A DNA stretch of 64,000 nt from Amanita rubescens (GCA_015039365.1 WION01000001.1:372001-436000), one strand, 5' to 3'. Numbered from the stretch's first letter, positions 33,183-46,107 are shown. Notes: generated by a model from the letters alone, not told the origin. Program-made: numbers and translations.

Positions 33183-36100
33183 ATGGGTACGCCCTCCCAA
33201 TCGTCATTTTCCTCCCTTGCTCCCATCGATACAAACCTTGTACCTACTACAGACATTATTTCAGCACAATGTCCAAGGTAAGGTTGGTTAGGCCCATCGA
33301 TGAAAGCAACTCAACACGCATTGCAGGTTCCGAATTTTGATCGTAGGACGTGTAAGGCCTGGTTCCCGCCCCAACTACACGTGGAGTTAATGAATACATT
33401 TTCACAGTCTGGCGCGGGGAAATCGTCGCTCATCAACGCTATATTCAACGCATCTCTAGCGGTATGCATTCTATTATTATTATCTTTAACCGCTAAACTG
33501 ACTTTACGATGTTCAGCACGATAGAGCTACCAAGGCCAATATCAACGAAGAAATCACCTCAGAGCACAACAAGCATTTAATCATTCATGATTCTGAGGGC
33601 TATGAACCGGGGAATGAGGAAAGATTCAACGTCCTGGAACAATTCATCACGGAACGGAGTCAGAAAGGAGCCATGGCCGACAGACTACACGCAATTTGGT
33701 GCGTCAGCGGATGATGCGAATCGAACATCCAAACTCACGTTATTTTAACAGGTTATGCATCACCGTGCCGGACACCAGTAGTTCGATGATCCAACAATGG
33801 GACGAAAAGATTTTACTGTTAAATCGATACAAAGGCAATTACTGATGATTCCTACTCCAACTTTCTAGGCTAACATTCATGACAGTACCAATAATCGTCG
33901 TCTTCACAAAATTTGACCTTTTCGTAGAGGGACTGAATAAGGGCACGGGTAGCCCTGAATCCGCTGAGAGGTATTTTCAGGAGAACTATGGTCCGTTATT
34001 CGAGACGTCAACGAAGAAAATCGCAGGCCAAGTACCATATACTGTTGTGGCGAGTACGTTCTACTCCTGCTCTAGGGTTTGCTTCACCCATATTAACATT
34101 TCCGTGTTAGTTTCGCTGCCTGCGACTTTGCAGCGGCTTGTCGAAATGACGGATCGAAGTATACGTGTCGACATGCCGAGTCCATCGAGCGCGAACCCTG
34201 ATGGTAAGATCGTTTCTTCGATAAGACAACTGAGCATAATCGATCATTCGCAGGACCGAATGAAGAGCAATTGGATGCAATGCAAATTGCTTTAGCAACA
34301 GCACAACGTGTCGATGTGCCAGCCAAGCTTTCCGCGTCAATAAGGTGGGCTGCCTTCCCAGGGTAAAATATACCCCTGACATCTCATATTATCGCAGAGT
34401 AGGGAAAAAGAGTAAGCCGGATCTGCAAATTGCTGTCAATCTTACGACAATCTATAGAATACTGGAGAGCAATAGTATCCGGCATACATTTCCTCAATGT
34501 TAGCCTGCAAAAATGCCTACTTGCGATACATAAAGATATTGTCACTATCTGGAATATCCGGGGCTTAGATGAGGTACGCAACAGCGATCTCAACAGCTTT
34601 CGATTTACCGCTTCTCGATAGATTCTTCTCGGGGATCGATTCCGCCGTGCAATGATGATCGTCGTTGATGACCTGAGCCGACCAGACCAAATAAGCGCCA
34701 GTGCACTGTGGGTGAACAAACAACCTGATAATTAATCTACAAAGCTAATGTGCGTTACAAGGCAAGGCAAGATTCCTGTATCCGTGGCAGCAGGTCTATG
34801 GACAAGCGGTGTTTACAAAAGACTGTAAGTATTTGTTGTTGTTATTGTTGTTGTTCTTATAGCATGTGCCGAACTGTTCAACAGACCTGAGCATATTCGT
34901 TGTCTTCTGGGATACGTAGTGGACCTCACGCTTATCCTACAAGCCGTGTTCCAAGTTTCGCAGGAGGAACATCTAGAGAGCGAACCGTTGCGGGAACGTT
35001 TAAACGAGATCATCTATGAATTTCATTCATCCGACAAGAAGAAATCAATTCATACCACGATTTGGGCATTTGTTGGGTCTCAGCGACCATCTGCTAAGGC
35101 CGTAGTGGGTAAGATCGAATCATTGATAATCGGAAATGAGGTATGAATCTTGGTGAACTGATTGCTCGCGATATGACTCAATGCCGTCCGATAGATGACA
35201 ATCAAGGATACGCAATTTGACCAGAGAAAACCTGCCCTCCCGTCTCTACTTACAATTCTCAAACTTGAGGTATGCGCGTTTGAAGTACCATGGACCCCTT
35301 CGCTAATGGCTACTAGCTGGGCAGAAAAGGTGAAATAGTAAACGAGATCACCGTTCGCCTTATGCGCAAATTGTTGGATTTCCCGGACTACAGCACTATT
35401 GCTTCAGAACTGGGAACCTCTTCTTCAGACACTGAGTTATTACTTGATTTCATCCTTCATGTGCGTATATCTTCGTTCCACCTGATTGACATGATTATTT
35501 ACTCCCGCAGCTACTCCGAAATGGCGACCTGTCGAATCGTGGCGTTCAAGATACTAATCATAAAGCCAGGAAGTTGATGTATTATCTGATATCTAAAAAG
35601 GACGTCATGCCCAGATCCCTATTTGTTACCGATGTCAAGAGCAAAGTGGATGTTAGTGGCATTGCTATAGGAGGTTTTGGGCGTGTTTTCAGAGGCGAAC
35701 ATAAAGGGCAGCCGGTTGCGCTGAAAGTGCTAAGCAGAGGTCATAAACATGTGAGCATATTGCCCTTCTTTCTCCTTGCTGTACTGATTTGTGCTACAAG
35801 GGTTCCCACAGAAAAGACGGCGGACGGGAAGCCCTAGCATGGCGATCGTTGAAGAAGCACTCTCATATCCTTCCCTTACTGGGAGTGTACGAAGACAAGC
35901 TGCAGCTATTCCTGGTGTTACCGTTCATGATGAATGGAACTTTAACTGAATGGAGAAGGAAGCAACCACCACTCATAGATGTACATAAGCGGGTAAGATT
36001 GCCATGTTCGACGGAACAATGGAGTTACTGAAAATCGATCAGATGTTGGAAGTTGCTGAGGCCGTTCAATACATTCATTCGGAAGGAATCGTACATGGCG

Positions 36101-36656
36101 ATTTGCGTGGAGTGGGTATTCTGTCATTCCATTTTATCGGCTAATCAAATTCGTCTACCAAGGAAAATGTCCTTCTCGGCGATAATCTCCAATGCCAATT
36201 AGCTGATACCGGATTAACTCAAAACTCTGATGCCATCGTGACGTTATCCGCGTCGGCCTTTTTGTTCAATTATGCTGCCCCAGAACTATTCGTCATGCAG
36301 TCCGAGGGCGACGTACACCATGAAGATCGTGATGCACAAAAAGGGGGCAAAACGACGAAAACGGATGTATATGCGTTCGGCTGCCTTTATTATGCAGTAC
36401 GTTTTGCGTGATTTAATCTATTCGGGACGTTGAGCAGCAATCTATGCAGATATTCTTCAATACCGTTCCTTTTCAGGGCAAATTCGAATATCAGATCATG
36501 CGACTCGTCACAAGTGGAGGACGCCCACTTCGGCTAGACAGCCCGAAAATAGAAAACAATATATGGCATATTATGCAGAGCTGTTGGAAAAACAGTCCCT
36601 CTGCACGTCCGACAGTCGAAGATGTACGAGCACGGCTGGCTGCGCATGGTACATAA
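33183..36656 (+). CDS. GTPase / DUF697-like / kinase-like fusion protein, non-DFG class (array copy 5)
   Basis: Start MGTPSQSSFSSLAPIDTNLV, then PTTDIISAQCPR. The start at 33183 fits the conserved promoter spacing; ATG at 33270 would lose the head. GTPase: SGAGKSSLINAIFNASLA (about 33412), DSEGYEPG (about 33590) and TKFDLFVEGLNKGTG (about 33906), with a shorter loop after G4 than in most copies. The middle region has QRVDVPAKLSASI, YWRAIVSGIHFLNV (about 34460) and GYVVDLTLILQAVFQVS (about 34912). The kinase-like part has IAIGGFGRVFRGE (first Gly to Ala, about 35663), VALK, REALAWRSL (Glu kept), IVHGDLRG (about 36092) and ADTGLTQN (about 36205). The insert DVHHEDRDAQKGGKTTK replaces the Cys cluster. 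The catalytic Asp, Asn and metal Asp are kept, so activity cannot be excluded. Convergent with copy 6. Confidence 0.83.
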
Positions 36657-37300
36657 TGACGATCTTGAAGCTTGAAGCTTGCTTTACCTTTCTTTCCCTA
36701 TGGAAGTGCCGTGATACTGAAACATCTAACCCACAGAATCAGAGCAATGCGTGGGAGCCAATAGAACAAGTGTAACGCAGACGCGCCATAGAATAAACCT
36801 ATTAAATGCGAGCATATCTCTCTTGTATCTTGTATCCCGACATAGATTGTCGCTAGAATTATGCTACCAGGTATTAATATTAGATGACATTCAAATAAAT
36901 TAGGTTGACAGCAGTAATATATATATGCCACGCAATGGTACAATTTTCATGAATGGCAGTCAACCGAAGCGCATAAAATAGGACTGTATGTGGACAGGTG
37001 ACAAAGCTCTGTTGGATAACACCAGTGTTAGATCGATTCGGAGAAGTCAACGACTAGACCGTAGGCTCGTACTGCAAGTGAAGTAATTTCACTGTCTTTC
37101 ATTTGCAGGACAAAAGATTCCGGTAAGATGAATAAAAGTCTTCATCTGTTCCTATACCAGCAAGTTAAATCCACGGGCAGACTGTCAAGGTAAAATACTA
37201 GTATAATGCTACAAAAACAAGAAGCATAAATCTACATAGATGTAATCGTACACAGACAAATTGATGATGCGATATGGTGAAATGGTTTCGAATTACGTTA
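36657..37300. other. Convergent spacer between array copies 5 and 6
   Basis: 644 bases between facing stops. It is AT-rich in 36780-37000 and 37180-37270. No gene seen. Confidence 0.5.
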
Positions 37301-40300
37301 CTAAGCTGGCGTAATAAACGACTGTACCATTTCCACAATTCGATGCATTGGCGGACGATCAGCAGCATGGAATTTCCAACAGTCATTGATGAGATTCCAA
37401 AGGCTCTCTTGCATTTTCGGCTTTTCTAATCGCTGTGGACGTTCTCCGGTTGTGACGAGCCAGCCAATGCGGAAAGGAAGTTCCCCTTCGTAAGGAACGG
37501 AACTGAAGAATATCTGCACGAGCCTTGTTACGCGCGCCGACGGATCAATCGATAGACTCACTGCATAATAAAGGCATCCGAAAGCATAAACGTCTGTTCC
37601 CGTTGTTTTCTTCTGTACCTCAGGTTTCCCACGACATCCATTGCATTGGGGTTTGCTGCATTCGCTGCATTTACCAAACAACTCCGGAGCAGCATAATGT
37701 GGTGTATAAGCCAGAGTTCCTGTAGCAGTGGCGTCGGAATGTCGGGTTAAGCCAAAGTCAACAATTTTGCAGTGGAGTTGAGAGTCAAGAAGGACGTTGT
37801 CCTAATGGACAAAGTAAATTGATAGACCAAACGCGATATCGAAATACGTACTCCCTTTATGTCGCCATGCACGATTCCTTCCAAGTGAAGATATTGAACA
37901 CCCTCTGCTACCTCCAGGATCTGAAAGATATGTGAATTTTACTTAACGTTCTGACAGGTGCTAGAATCTTACCAGCCTATGTATCTCAGCTAACTCAGCC
38001 GAAGATGGCAGCTTTATATTTCTCCTCCAATCCATCAATGTTCCGTTCGGCATCAATGGCGATACGAGAAATTGCAGTTTCTGCTCTTTAAATATTCCCA
38101 GTAGAGGGAGGATAAAATCGTGTCTGAGCGACCGCCATACTAGAGCTTCCTTGCAAAGTTCTTGGAAGAGCTTCTCGTCCAATAATTAATATTTTGGGCA
38201 ATAAAAAGAGAAAAAGCACCAACATCTGTTTGTTTGTTAAAGTTGTCAAGCATTTTCAGTGCAACTACCCGTCCTTCGTATATCCCTTTGAGAACGCGTC
38301 CGTGGCCTCCTATGCCGATAGGGCTATGATCCGCATCAAAGCTGACATTGGTAATATATAGAGACTGAGGTATAACATTTGCTTCGGAGATCAGTTTGGC
38401 CATCAATCTTCTGGCCTTTCGGTTGGCGTCTGGCACGCCGCAAGTCAACAGATGGTCGTTTTGGAGTAGCTGTTAGGAGTAAGTGGCAATCCAAAACGAG
38501 CGAGCGGAGCAAACGCATACGTACGTAGAGGATAAAATCAAGTAATAATTCGACATCTAAAGGATCCATGCCGGGGACTATACTGCGAAAATCTGGTAAT
38601 TTTAACAGCTCGCACACAAGGCCAAGGATAATCTGGTTTACTACCAGGCCGTTCGCAGTTAACTAGTAGTCATGAGCGACAATGTGATGACTTTTCGAAA
38701 GTTCACACCTCAAATCTGAGAATTGTAAGTAAAGATAGAAGAGGAGGCCTGTTTTTGTTAAGTTGAGTATCAGCCTTCGTCATCTGCGGCACAGAGTAAG
38801 AGACGGCAGTTAGCAACCAGTTGCCGCCGGGATGAACTTCTCGCACTTGATTTTCCTTCAGCAATAACTGAATCTTCTCCACCACGTCATCTTTTGCGCG
38901 CGAGTGCTGAGCGAATGTGCGGATTGCATGATGGATATTTTTCTTCTTCTCTGAACTGTGAAACTCGTAGAGAATTTCGTCCACATGATCCACCGTTACT
39001 GTTCCTTCGTATTGATCCTGAAGCGAAACTTGGAACATGGCTTGAAGGATAAGTGTGAGATCCACTACGTATCCCATGAGACAACGGATGTGCTCTGGTC
39101 TGTAGAACAGTCCAATATATCTACCAGCGTAGGAAGCGGTACATGCTCACCCGTTTTTGTAAACAGCGTTCGTCCACAGCTTCGATAGCCCCGCCAGCGC
39201 TGATGCCACCGTTACTTTACTCTGCCTATAAACGATCATCAGTTGCACGAATTTTCCAACATACCTAGTTCACTCACATAGTATTTGTGTCCTTGAGATC
39301 TTCCACTATAACCATCACCCGACGACGGAATCCATCGCTGAGAAGAAACTACGGAGATGTGATGAATCAAGTGGCACATTTATTAAGATACACTCTTGTA
39401 TATACCTCGTGTAAATCCCGAAAATTCCAGATGGTGATGATGTCTTTATGTATCGCATACAAACAATTTTCGAGGCTGACATTGAGAAAAACCATGCTGG
39501 ATGCGATTGCTCTCCAATATTCTATAAATTGAGATAAGGAAACAGAATGTCGGTTAAGTGACGAATCTAACTTACTCCTCTTTCCTACTCTGCAATAATA
39601 ACGGATGTTACGACTGTCCAACTTCGGATCAGAGTAAATCGGGGTACTCACTTTATTGATGCCTCGATTTTACCCGCCATATCGACGCGCTGCGCCGTTG
39701 CCAAAGCGATCTGCGCCGATCCCGATTGGTTTTCATCTGATCCTGCCGACCGATTATTTTCAGCAATGTTATCAAGAAAAGCTCCTACCGGGGAGTCCGC
39801 TGGTTAGGCTTGAACTCTCGGCCCCTATGTGTTCCATTGTGACTTGGACCAGTCGTTGCAAGGTATCAGATCGCGATTCTGCACGACATCAATGGAAGCG
39901 GAGCAACGTCAGGCGCGGACATACTCGACACGAGAGCGTATGGTATGGGGCGATCCTGACTCACGCCGCCCTTCTTGAATTTGTGGCCAAACGTTTGCTC
40001 GAACATTTGCTCAGCCGCCTGAGAAATATTTGGGCCTTTCAGCTTTCCCCGCTTCGACAACCCAGCTATGTAAAGGTCAAATTTAGTGATCACGACGACT
40101 ATTGGCACTGTTGTCACGGTAAGTCTCGTATTAAGCTAGAGATTTCAGATAGTTACCTTTGTTTCGATTCAACTTAAAAATATTTTCTTCGCCTGTTTCA
40201 AACACACGTCCACCAGAGTAAGAAGCAGGAATGCACAGCCTGTGAAATGACGTGAATCAAAACAATCGACTTGCGTTATCTATGAGCGTACCAAATTGCA

Positions 40301-40800
40301 TGAAGCCTCTCGGTAGGCGATTGCTTCTTAGTTTGCTCCGTAATAAAATTCTCCAGGATATTGAATTTTTCCTTGTCTCCTGGCTCATAACCTTGAGAAT
40401 CGTGAAGTATTAGGTGCTTGTTGTAAGGTGAGGTGATTCCTTTGTTGATATTGGCTGCGCCAGCTCGGTCGTGTTCGACATTCTAAATCCCATTGAGCGA
40501 TTGCAGGCGCGGGATGGGCGTCAAAGATAACATACCGCCAACGAGGCTTTGAAGATAGCATTGATAAGCGACGATTTCCCCACACCAGACTGTTACAGGA
40601 CATCCATGAACAGAACTTGTACTGGAATTGATAATAGGCCTTACTCGACCCACGATAAGGATCCGGAACCTGCAACACGTTTAACTCGATGTCATCGATG
40701 GCTCTAAATGATGTTACCTTGGATAATCTTCTTCTGTGGTTGGCTTAAGGTTCTCCAGAACGGGAGCGACAAGCGACACTGAACCAGGAGAGAGCTCCAT
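37301..40800 (-). CDS. GTPase / DUF697-like / tyrosine-kinase-like fusion protein, DFG class (array copy 6)
   Basis: Start MELSPGSVSLVAPVLENLK at 40800, then PTTEEDYPR; the Cys found in this spot in all other copies (ECPR, DCPR or QCPR) is Tyr. GTPase: SGVGKSSLINAIFKASLA (about 40590-40540), DSQGYEPG (about 40400) and TKFDLYIAGLSKRGK (about 40090). The middle region has GYVVDLTLILQAMFQVSL (39077-39025). The kinase has IGIGGHGRVLKGIYEG (His in the loop, about 38320), VALK, CKEALVWRS, IVHGDIKG (about 37870), VDFGLTRH (about 37755), an insert with CSECSKPQCNGC (about 37670-37635) and GTDVYAFG. All catalytic residues are present. The exon between the glycine loop and alpha-C ends in an unusual extension, so its splice border is less sure. 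Confidence 0.8.
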
Positions 40801-40866
40801 GGTGGGTGGTGAGAAGAGTGTTTACTTTAGCGCTCAAGAATTCTGGATCGATATGATGAGTAATCA
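40801..40866 (-). promoter_or_regulatory. Shared proximal promoter/5' leader block (copy at 40800)
   Basis: Minus-strand order: TGATTACTCATCATATCGATCC, then TGAGCGCTAAAG, then CTCTTCTCACCACCCACC, then ATGG. 66 bases. Confidence 0.6.
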
Positions 40867-41660
40867 TTGGACGCATACAAAAAGAGATGGCATCAATGTG
40901 GTAGTGGTTCAGATACGTCCAGAAATAACGTAGCCTCGCGGATCAGACTATGCATCGATCGTTGACAAACTGGTATCGGTAAGAGTCCGTCTGACACCCG
41001 AGATTGTCAATCAGATATGGCGCAGAGGCAACTCGACTGAGTTTCATGGCTAATACCATCTCGCAGACACGCAGACACGCAAGAAGCTATTACTATTAGA
41101 TATGATCGCCTTACTATTTGCCCCTGTACCTGGCGTTTATGTATTGCGTCAATCGGAAGCATTCCGCGACGCGTAGGCTGTCACTGATTTCATCACTGAA
41201 GCCTGTGAATAGCTAGCAGTTGTTGCCGCACCACTAATCGACCGCGCCGCTCCCGGTCGCCATCCGAGGATTGTGAATGCCGAGAGCGAAACGTACACAC
41301 ATAATTTAAGCGGAGATTCGGTGAAATCCTACTACTTCTCACGCATTTCTGTCGCTGGAGATTACTTACTTATCATCGTATTTCTCTTGCGCTCTATTTA
41401 ATCAGCTTTCTCTTCATCAACGAAGTGCAAATCTCTTGTAAAAGAATCGGCACCAACAGAGCGATGAACATGATTTGTTTCAGCGCCCTCAAACCAAGCA
41501 GCTCCAATTCAATTTAATCCAACGAAGGTAAGTTGAATTTCCCATATGAAAAAAGTCTAATGAACAATGTGACTAAAGAAGGGGGGTGAAGAACTGACTG
41601 GGGAAGGCGAAAAGCGGAATGGGAGATTTGAGGTGTGAGAAACCCGTGCCAGTGGATCTG
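40867..41660. other. Divergent spacer between array copies 6 and 7
   Basis: The only head-to-head spacer between two family genes with no other gene inside. Each end carries one shared promoter block. The middle holds no coding or repeat signal I can support. Confidence 0.5.
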
Positions 41661-41737
41661 GTGATTACATACTACTTAGCATCAATCCGTGCAGGCCTAT
41701 GCTCCGGCGTTAATGCGCATTCTTCTCATCAACATTC
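41661..41737 (+). promoter_or_regulatory. Shared proximal promoter/5' leader block (copy at 41738)
   Basis: GTGATTACATACT at 41661, GCATCAATCC at about 41679, CCGGCGTTAATG at about 41704, CATTCTTCTCATCAACATTC before ATGG. 77 bases. Confidence 0.6.
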
Positions 41738-44700
41738 ATGGATGACGCCCAGACATCTCGGCCACCCCCGTCGCCCGTCTCTCTCAGCGATAAAAACCTC
41801 ATACCTACGACGGACTTGATTGCGGAAGATTGTCCAAGGTAGCGTAGGTTGGGCCGCTAATAAAATCAACTCAACATTTCACAGGTTCCGCATCCTTATT
41901 GTTGGACAAGTACGACTTGTTACCCTTCCCGTTATTTATTAGGCTCACAACTGGTTTTCTCAACAGTCTGGTGTGGGAAAATCGTCACTCATCAATGCTA
42001 TATTCAAGGCTTCTCTCGCGGTATACCCCTTGTCACGGTTTACAGTTCAACAGCTCAACGACATCTAGGATGTCCAACATCACAACAAGGCTGGCACAGC
42101 CAATATTAACGAAGGCATCACGTCACCTCATAACAAGCACCTCATCATCCATGACTCTGAAGGTTATACGCCAGGCGACAATGAGAAATTCGGTATTTTA
42201 GAGAAATTCATCACGGAGTGGAGTCAGAAGGAGACCGTTGCCGAGAGGCTTCATGCGATTTGGTGCGCTCAGGGATTATGCAAATCGATCGCTTCAATTC
42301 ATGTTGTCAAATAGGTTGTGCATTATGTCGCCTTACACTGGTGGCAAGATTCTCCACCCATGGGACGAAAAAATATTCCAGTTAAATCAACACAAAGGCA
42401 GTTATTCGCGATCCTTGTTCAAATTATCAGCTTATCGTGTCAATAGTGCCGATAATCGTCGTGTACACGAAGTTTGACCTTTTCGTAGTGAACCTGCGCA
42501 GGAATAAGAACAACGCTGGGAAGAGTGATAGTACTCATGAGGCTGCTGAGATGCATTTCAACGAAAAATACGGCCAGTCATTCGCGTCATCAACGAGGGA
42601 CGTTTGGGGTCCAGGTCAGATACCATATACAGTTGCTTCAAGTACGTTTGCGCTTCAGGTTGATTCGTCTTGCGTTGACATCTCCCTGTAGTCCATCTGC
42701 CTGATACATTGCCGCGGTTGGTCGATATGACAATGCGAAGTATGCATATCGATACATCAGATGTATTGGGTGGGCTAGCACACGGTAAGAACTGTTTATT
42801 TGATGGGCCGGTTGAGAATAATCGTCCTTCAGGACAGGAGGAATATGTATATGTATCAGATTCACCACAAATTGCTCTTGCAACTGCGCAACGTGTTGAT
42901 ATGCCTGCCAAGATTGCCGCGTCAATAAGGTAGGTTACCCTTTCCATGTCAGAATATTGATCCGATTGTTGCAGAGTAGGGAGGAAGAGTAAGCTAATCA
43001 TGTAGCTTGTTGTCAGCGTTCTACACCTTACTGCAATTCACAGAATACTGGAGAGCAATAGCATCAGGCTTATATTTTTTCAACATGAGCTTGCAAAAGT
43101 GTTTATATGCGATACATAAAGACATCGTCACCGTGTGGAATATTCGGTATCTGGATGAGGTACGCACCACTGCGTACCTTAAAAGGCGTTCAATTCATTG
43201 CTTCTCATTAGATTCTCATCAGTGATACATTCTGTCGTCGAATGATGTTTATCGTGGAAGATCTCAATGTTCAGAAACAACAGGATGCCAGCACAGCGTG
43301 AGTGGATCAAGGATGTCAGCATTGAGAACGCTGACGCTGTTGCAAAGTAAGATAACGCTGACATCGGCAGTGGCGGGCCTCACGAAGTTGTGGGCGAACG
43401 GTGTCTACCAACAGGGGTGAGTATGTACTCGTTGTTGTCAGTAAATGTGTTGGACTGTTTTACAGACCAGAACATATCCGTTGTCTCATGGGCTACGTAG
43501 TAGACCTCACACTTATTCTACAAGCTGTATTCCGTGTCTCAATCGCGGAACGTCTGGAGAAAAACGCGATACAAGAACGCCTAAACGAAATCATATATGA
43601 ATTTCAGTTATCGGAAAGGAAGAAATTGATTCATGATGCGATCTGGTCATTTGTCAGGGTGCAGCACCCGTTTGCCAAAGACAACGTGGTGGATAAGATC
43701 GAATCATTGATAAAGGAAAATGAGGTATGAAGCTTAAATTCAGGCGCGAATCCACTGCTCATGACATATTTCGCCATGTTGTGCTGAAGATGACGGTCAG
43801 GGATACCCAGTTAGACCAGGAGAGGTCCTTCCTTTCCTCATTACTTGGAATTATCGGTTTCGAGACTGTGAGTGTTGTCGAGTTATTACTACTTGTCACT
43901 GAAGACTGCCAGCTAATCGCCAACCCCAATGGCCCTGTAGTAAACCAGGTTATCCTTAGGCTTGTACATAAGCTGTTAGATTCACCAGACTATGGTACCA
44001 TCCCTTCAGAACTGGAAAACCCTTCGGACATCCAAGTCTTACTTGATTTTATCCTCTACGTGCGTTTGTATATGTTTCGCTTGCTTGACATCGTTTACTT
44101 ACTCCATTTAGTTACTTCACACCGGTCGCCTGTCGAAATCTGGTATTCCAGATGCGAACCGAAGAGCTAGGTGTCTGATGTTCAAACTGATGTCCAAGAC
44201 CGATGTCCTGCCAAAGTCTTTTTCTATAAGTGGTGTTAAATTTGACACACAATTCGACGTCGCCGCTATGAAAGGGTTTGGACGTGTTTTTAGAGGCGAA
44301 TACGAAGGGCAGAATGTTGCGCTGAAAGAGCTGAACAAAGGTCATAATAACGTTAGTATTAACTTCTTTTTTCCTTTACAGAGCTGACTCGTTCGGTTAG
44401 AGTTGGAAAACTTTTTGTTGGGAAGCTGTCGCATGGCGATCGCTAGGCCCGCACCGTTTTATTCTTCCGCTACTAGGAATATTTGAAGACAAATTACAAC
44501 TGTATTTCGTGTCGCCGTTTACGGAGAACGGAACATTGACTCAATGGCGGAGAGACCACGCACCATCTCCAGCTGAAGTACATCAATGGGTATGATTTAG
44601 TGCATGGCGAAACGATTAAGTAAATCACTAATATTTTTTAGGTGCAGGAGGTTGCTGAGGGGATGCGATATATTCACTCGGAAGGGTTGGTCCACGGTGA

Positions 44701-45257
44701 CCTGCGTGGGGTATTTATCCTGATCTCGCATTTTGTCTGTCGATTCAGTTTGTCGTAGGAAAATGTCCTCCTCAACTCAAGCCTCCAATGCCAAATCGCT
44801 GATATTGCCTTGACGCAAAATTCTAATCCCATTCGTACGCTATCGGCCTCAGGTCATAGGTTTAATTATGCTGCGCCGGAACTGTTTACCGCACAGAATC
44901 AGAGTGACAGTCCTTCCGATGACCATGAAGTACTACGTAAGACAACGCAAACAGACGTGTATGCCTTTGGTTGCCTTTACTATGCCGTATGTTCCAAGTA
45001 TTCCTCAGCTCATCAGGCGCGTTCAGCAATGGCTTGCACAGATATTCTTTGATTCTGTCCCGTTTTTGGAGCGGAGTGAATATCAAATCATGCAGCTCGT
45101 CACAAGTGGAACACATCCGGACCGATTAGAAAGCCCGAAAATGGAAGACAATACATGGAATCTTCTTCAGAGATGCTGGGAAATGGACCCCTTCAAACGC
45201 CCAACAATGGAAGAAATAAAGAAAACGATCATGACGTTCACTAACGTTGAGACTTAG
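41738..45257 (+). CDS. GTPase / DUF697-like / kinase-like fusion protein, non-DFG class (array copy 7), likely pseudokinase
   Basis: Start MDDAQTSRPPPSPVSLSD, then PTTDLIAEDCPR. GTPase intact: SGVGKSSLINAIFKASLA (about 41966), DSEGYTPG (about 42158) and TKFDLFVVNLRRNK (about 42467). The middle region has QRVDMPAKIAASI, EYWRAIASGLYFFNMSL (about 43044) and GYVVDLTLILQAVFRVSI (about 43490). The glycine loop is the most degenerate of the array: VAAMKGFGRVFRGE (about 44265), with the first two glycines lost (Ala and Lys). Lysine (VALK) and the alpha-C Glu (CWEAVAWRSL) are kept, the catalytic loop is LVHGDLRG (about 44690), and the metal motif is ADIALTQN (about 44800). It lacks the Cys cluster and has NQSDSPSDDHEVLRK instead. 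ATP binding should be impaired. It starts the tandem pair with copy 8 and is head-to-head with copy 6. Confidence 0.82.
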
Positions 45258-46041
45258 CCTTTTCCTATGCTGTAATATTGAAACGATAAATGACTTATAA
45301 TTGAGAGTCATGTACGCAGCAGATTTTGTGTAATTGTAATATCATCTTTTCTTGACCAGCATACAAGGCTCCGGTTTCCTTGTACTTGTTGAATCCAAAG
45401 TGCGTAAGCCGTGCAGGGCGTTTGTCCCGGCCCGGGGTCCATTCAACTTATGCATTCAAACCTCAGGTTATTGGGTATAGACACCGAATTGACTGAAGAA
45501 TTAACGTCTGGCATCTAGCACCGATTCTGACATTTACCGCGTCCTTGGCAATTGGCGGATGTGTTCGAAGTCTGAATCATCCGAAACTGGCTAGACTGGT
45601 AGGGACAGTGATTCTAAAGCGTCAGAGCGTTCAGCATTACAGTCAGAGATTCGGAATTCTAGTAGTAAAAACGAGGATGGACAGGGCCCTACCAGTGGGC
45701 CAATTTAAAAAGCCCTTCTCCGTCGGTAGTGCGCTTCACGGCTTCCAGAGAAGATCTGACTTACTTAATTTGTAGGTGTACCGAAGCGCAGAAACTCTAA
45801 GGAGAGCGAAAGTCTTGCGTCGGGGTAGATGCGAAGCGTGGGTTGGACTCGGAGGGGCCAGTGTTTACGTATTTTGGCCCTTTCTCCCGGGCCGGCCCGG
45901 ACAGTGTCACTGTGTAGTACGTAGTACTCCAAAATTACAAGGTGGTGGAAAAAGCCTCAGCTTGAACACAGGTTTTGAAAGAACTCTATTCTCACTGGAA
46001 TTGGTAACAGAACTCTAAACTAAAACTTATTCCTCCATCCA
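45258..46041. other. Spacer between tandem array copies 7 and 8
   Basis: Two open frames (45545-45775 and 45776-46018, +) abut but show no motif. A palindromic CCCGGGCCGGCCCGG-like phrase lies at about 45887-45900. No gene is supported. Confidence 0.45.
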
Positions 46042-46107
46042 GTGATTACATACACAGCATCAATCTAGGACCGCCATGGGCGCCAAACATTCTTCTCACC
46101 ACTGATC
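46042..46107 (+). promoter_or_regulatory. Shared proximal promoter/5' leader block (copy at 46108)
   Basis: GTGATTACATACA at 46042, GCATCAATCTAGG at about 46057, TGGGCGCCAAACATTC at about 46078, TTCTCACCACTGATC before ATGG. 66 bases. A clean representative of the consensus. Confidence 0.65.

Noticed and set aside
34833..34860. TTG/TTA trinucleotide run
   Set aside because: A short microsatellite inside an intron of array copy 5; ordinary.
45545..46018. Two abutting plus-strand open frames between copies 7 and 8
   Set aside because: No homology to any array exon or known domain; no start context; treated as spacer.
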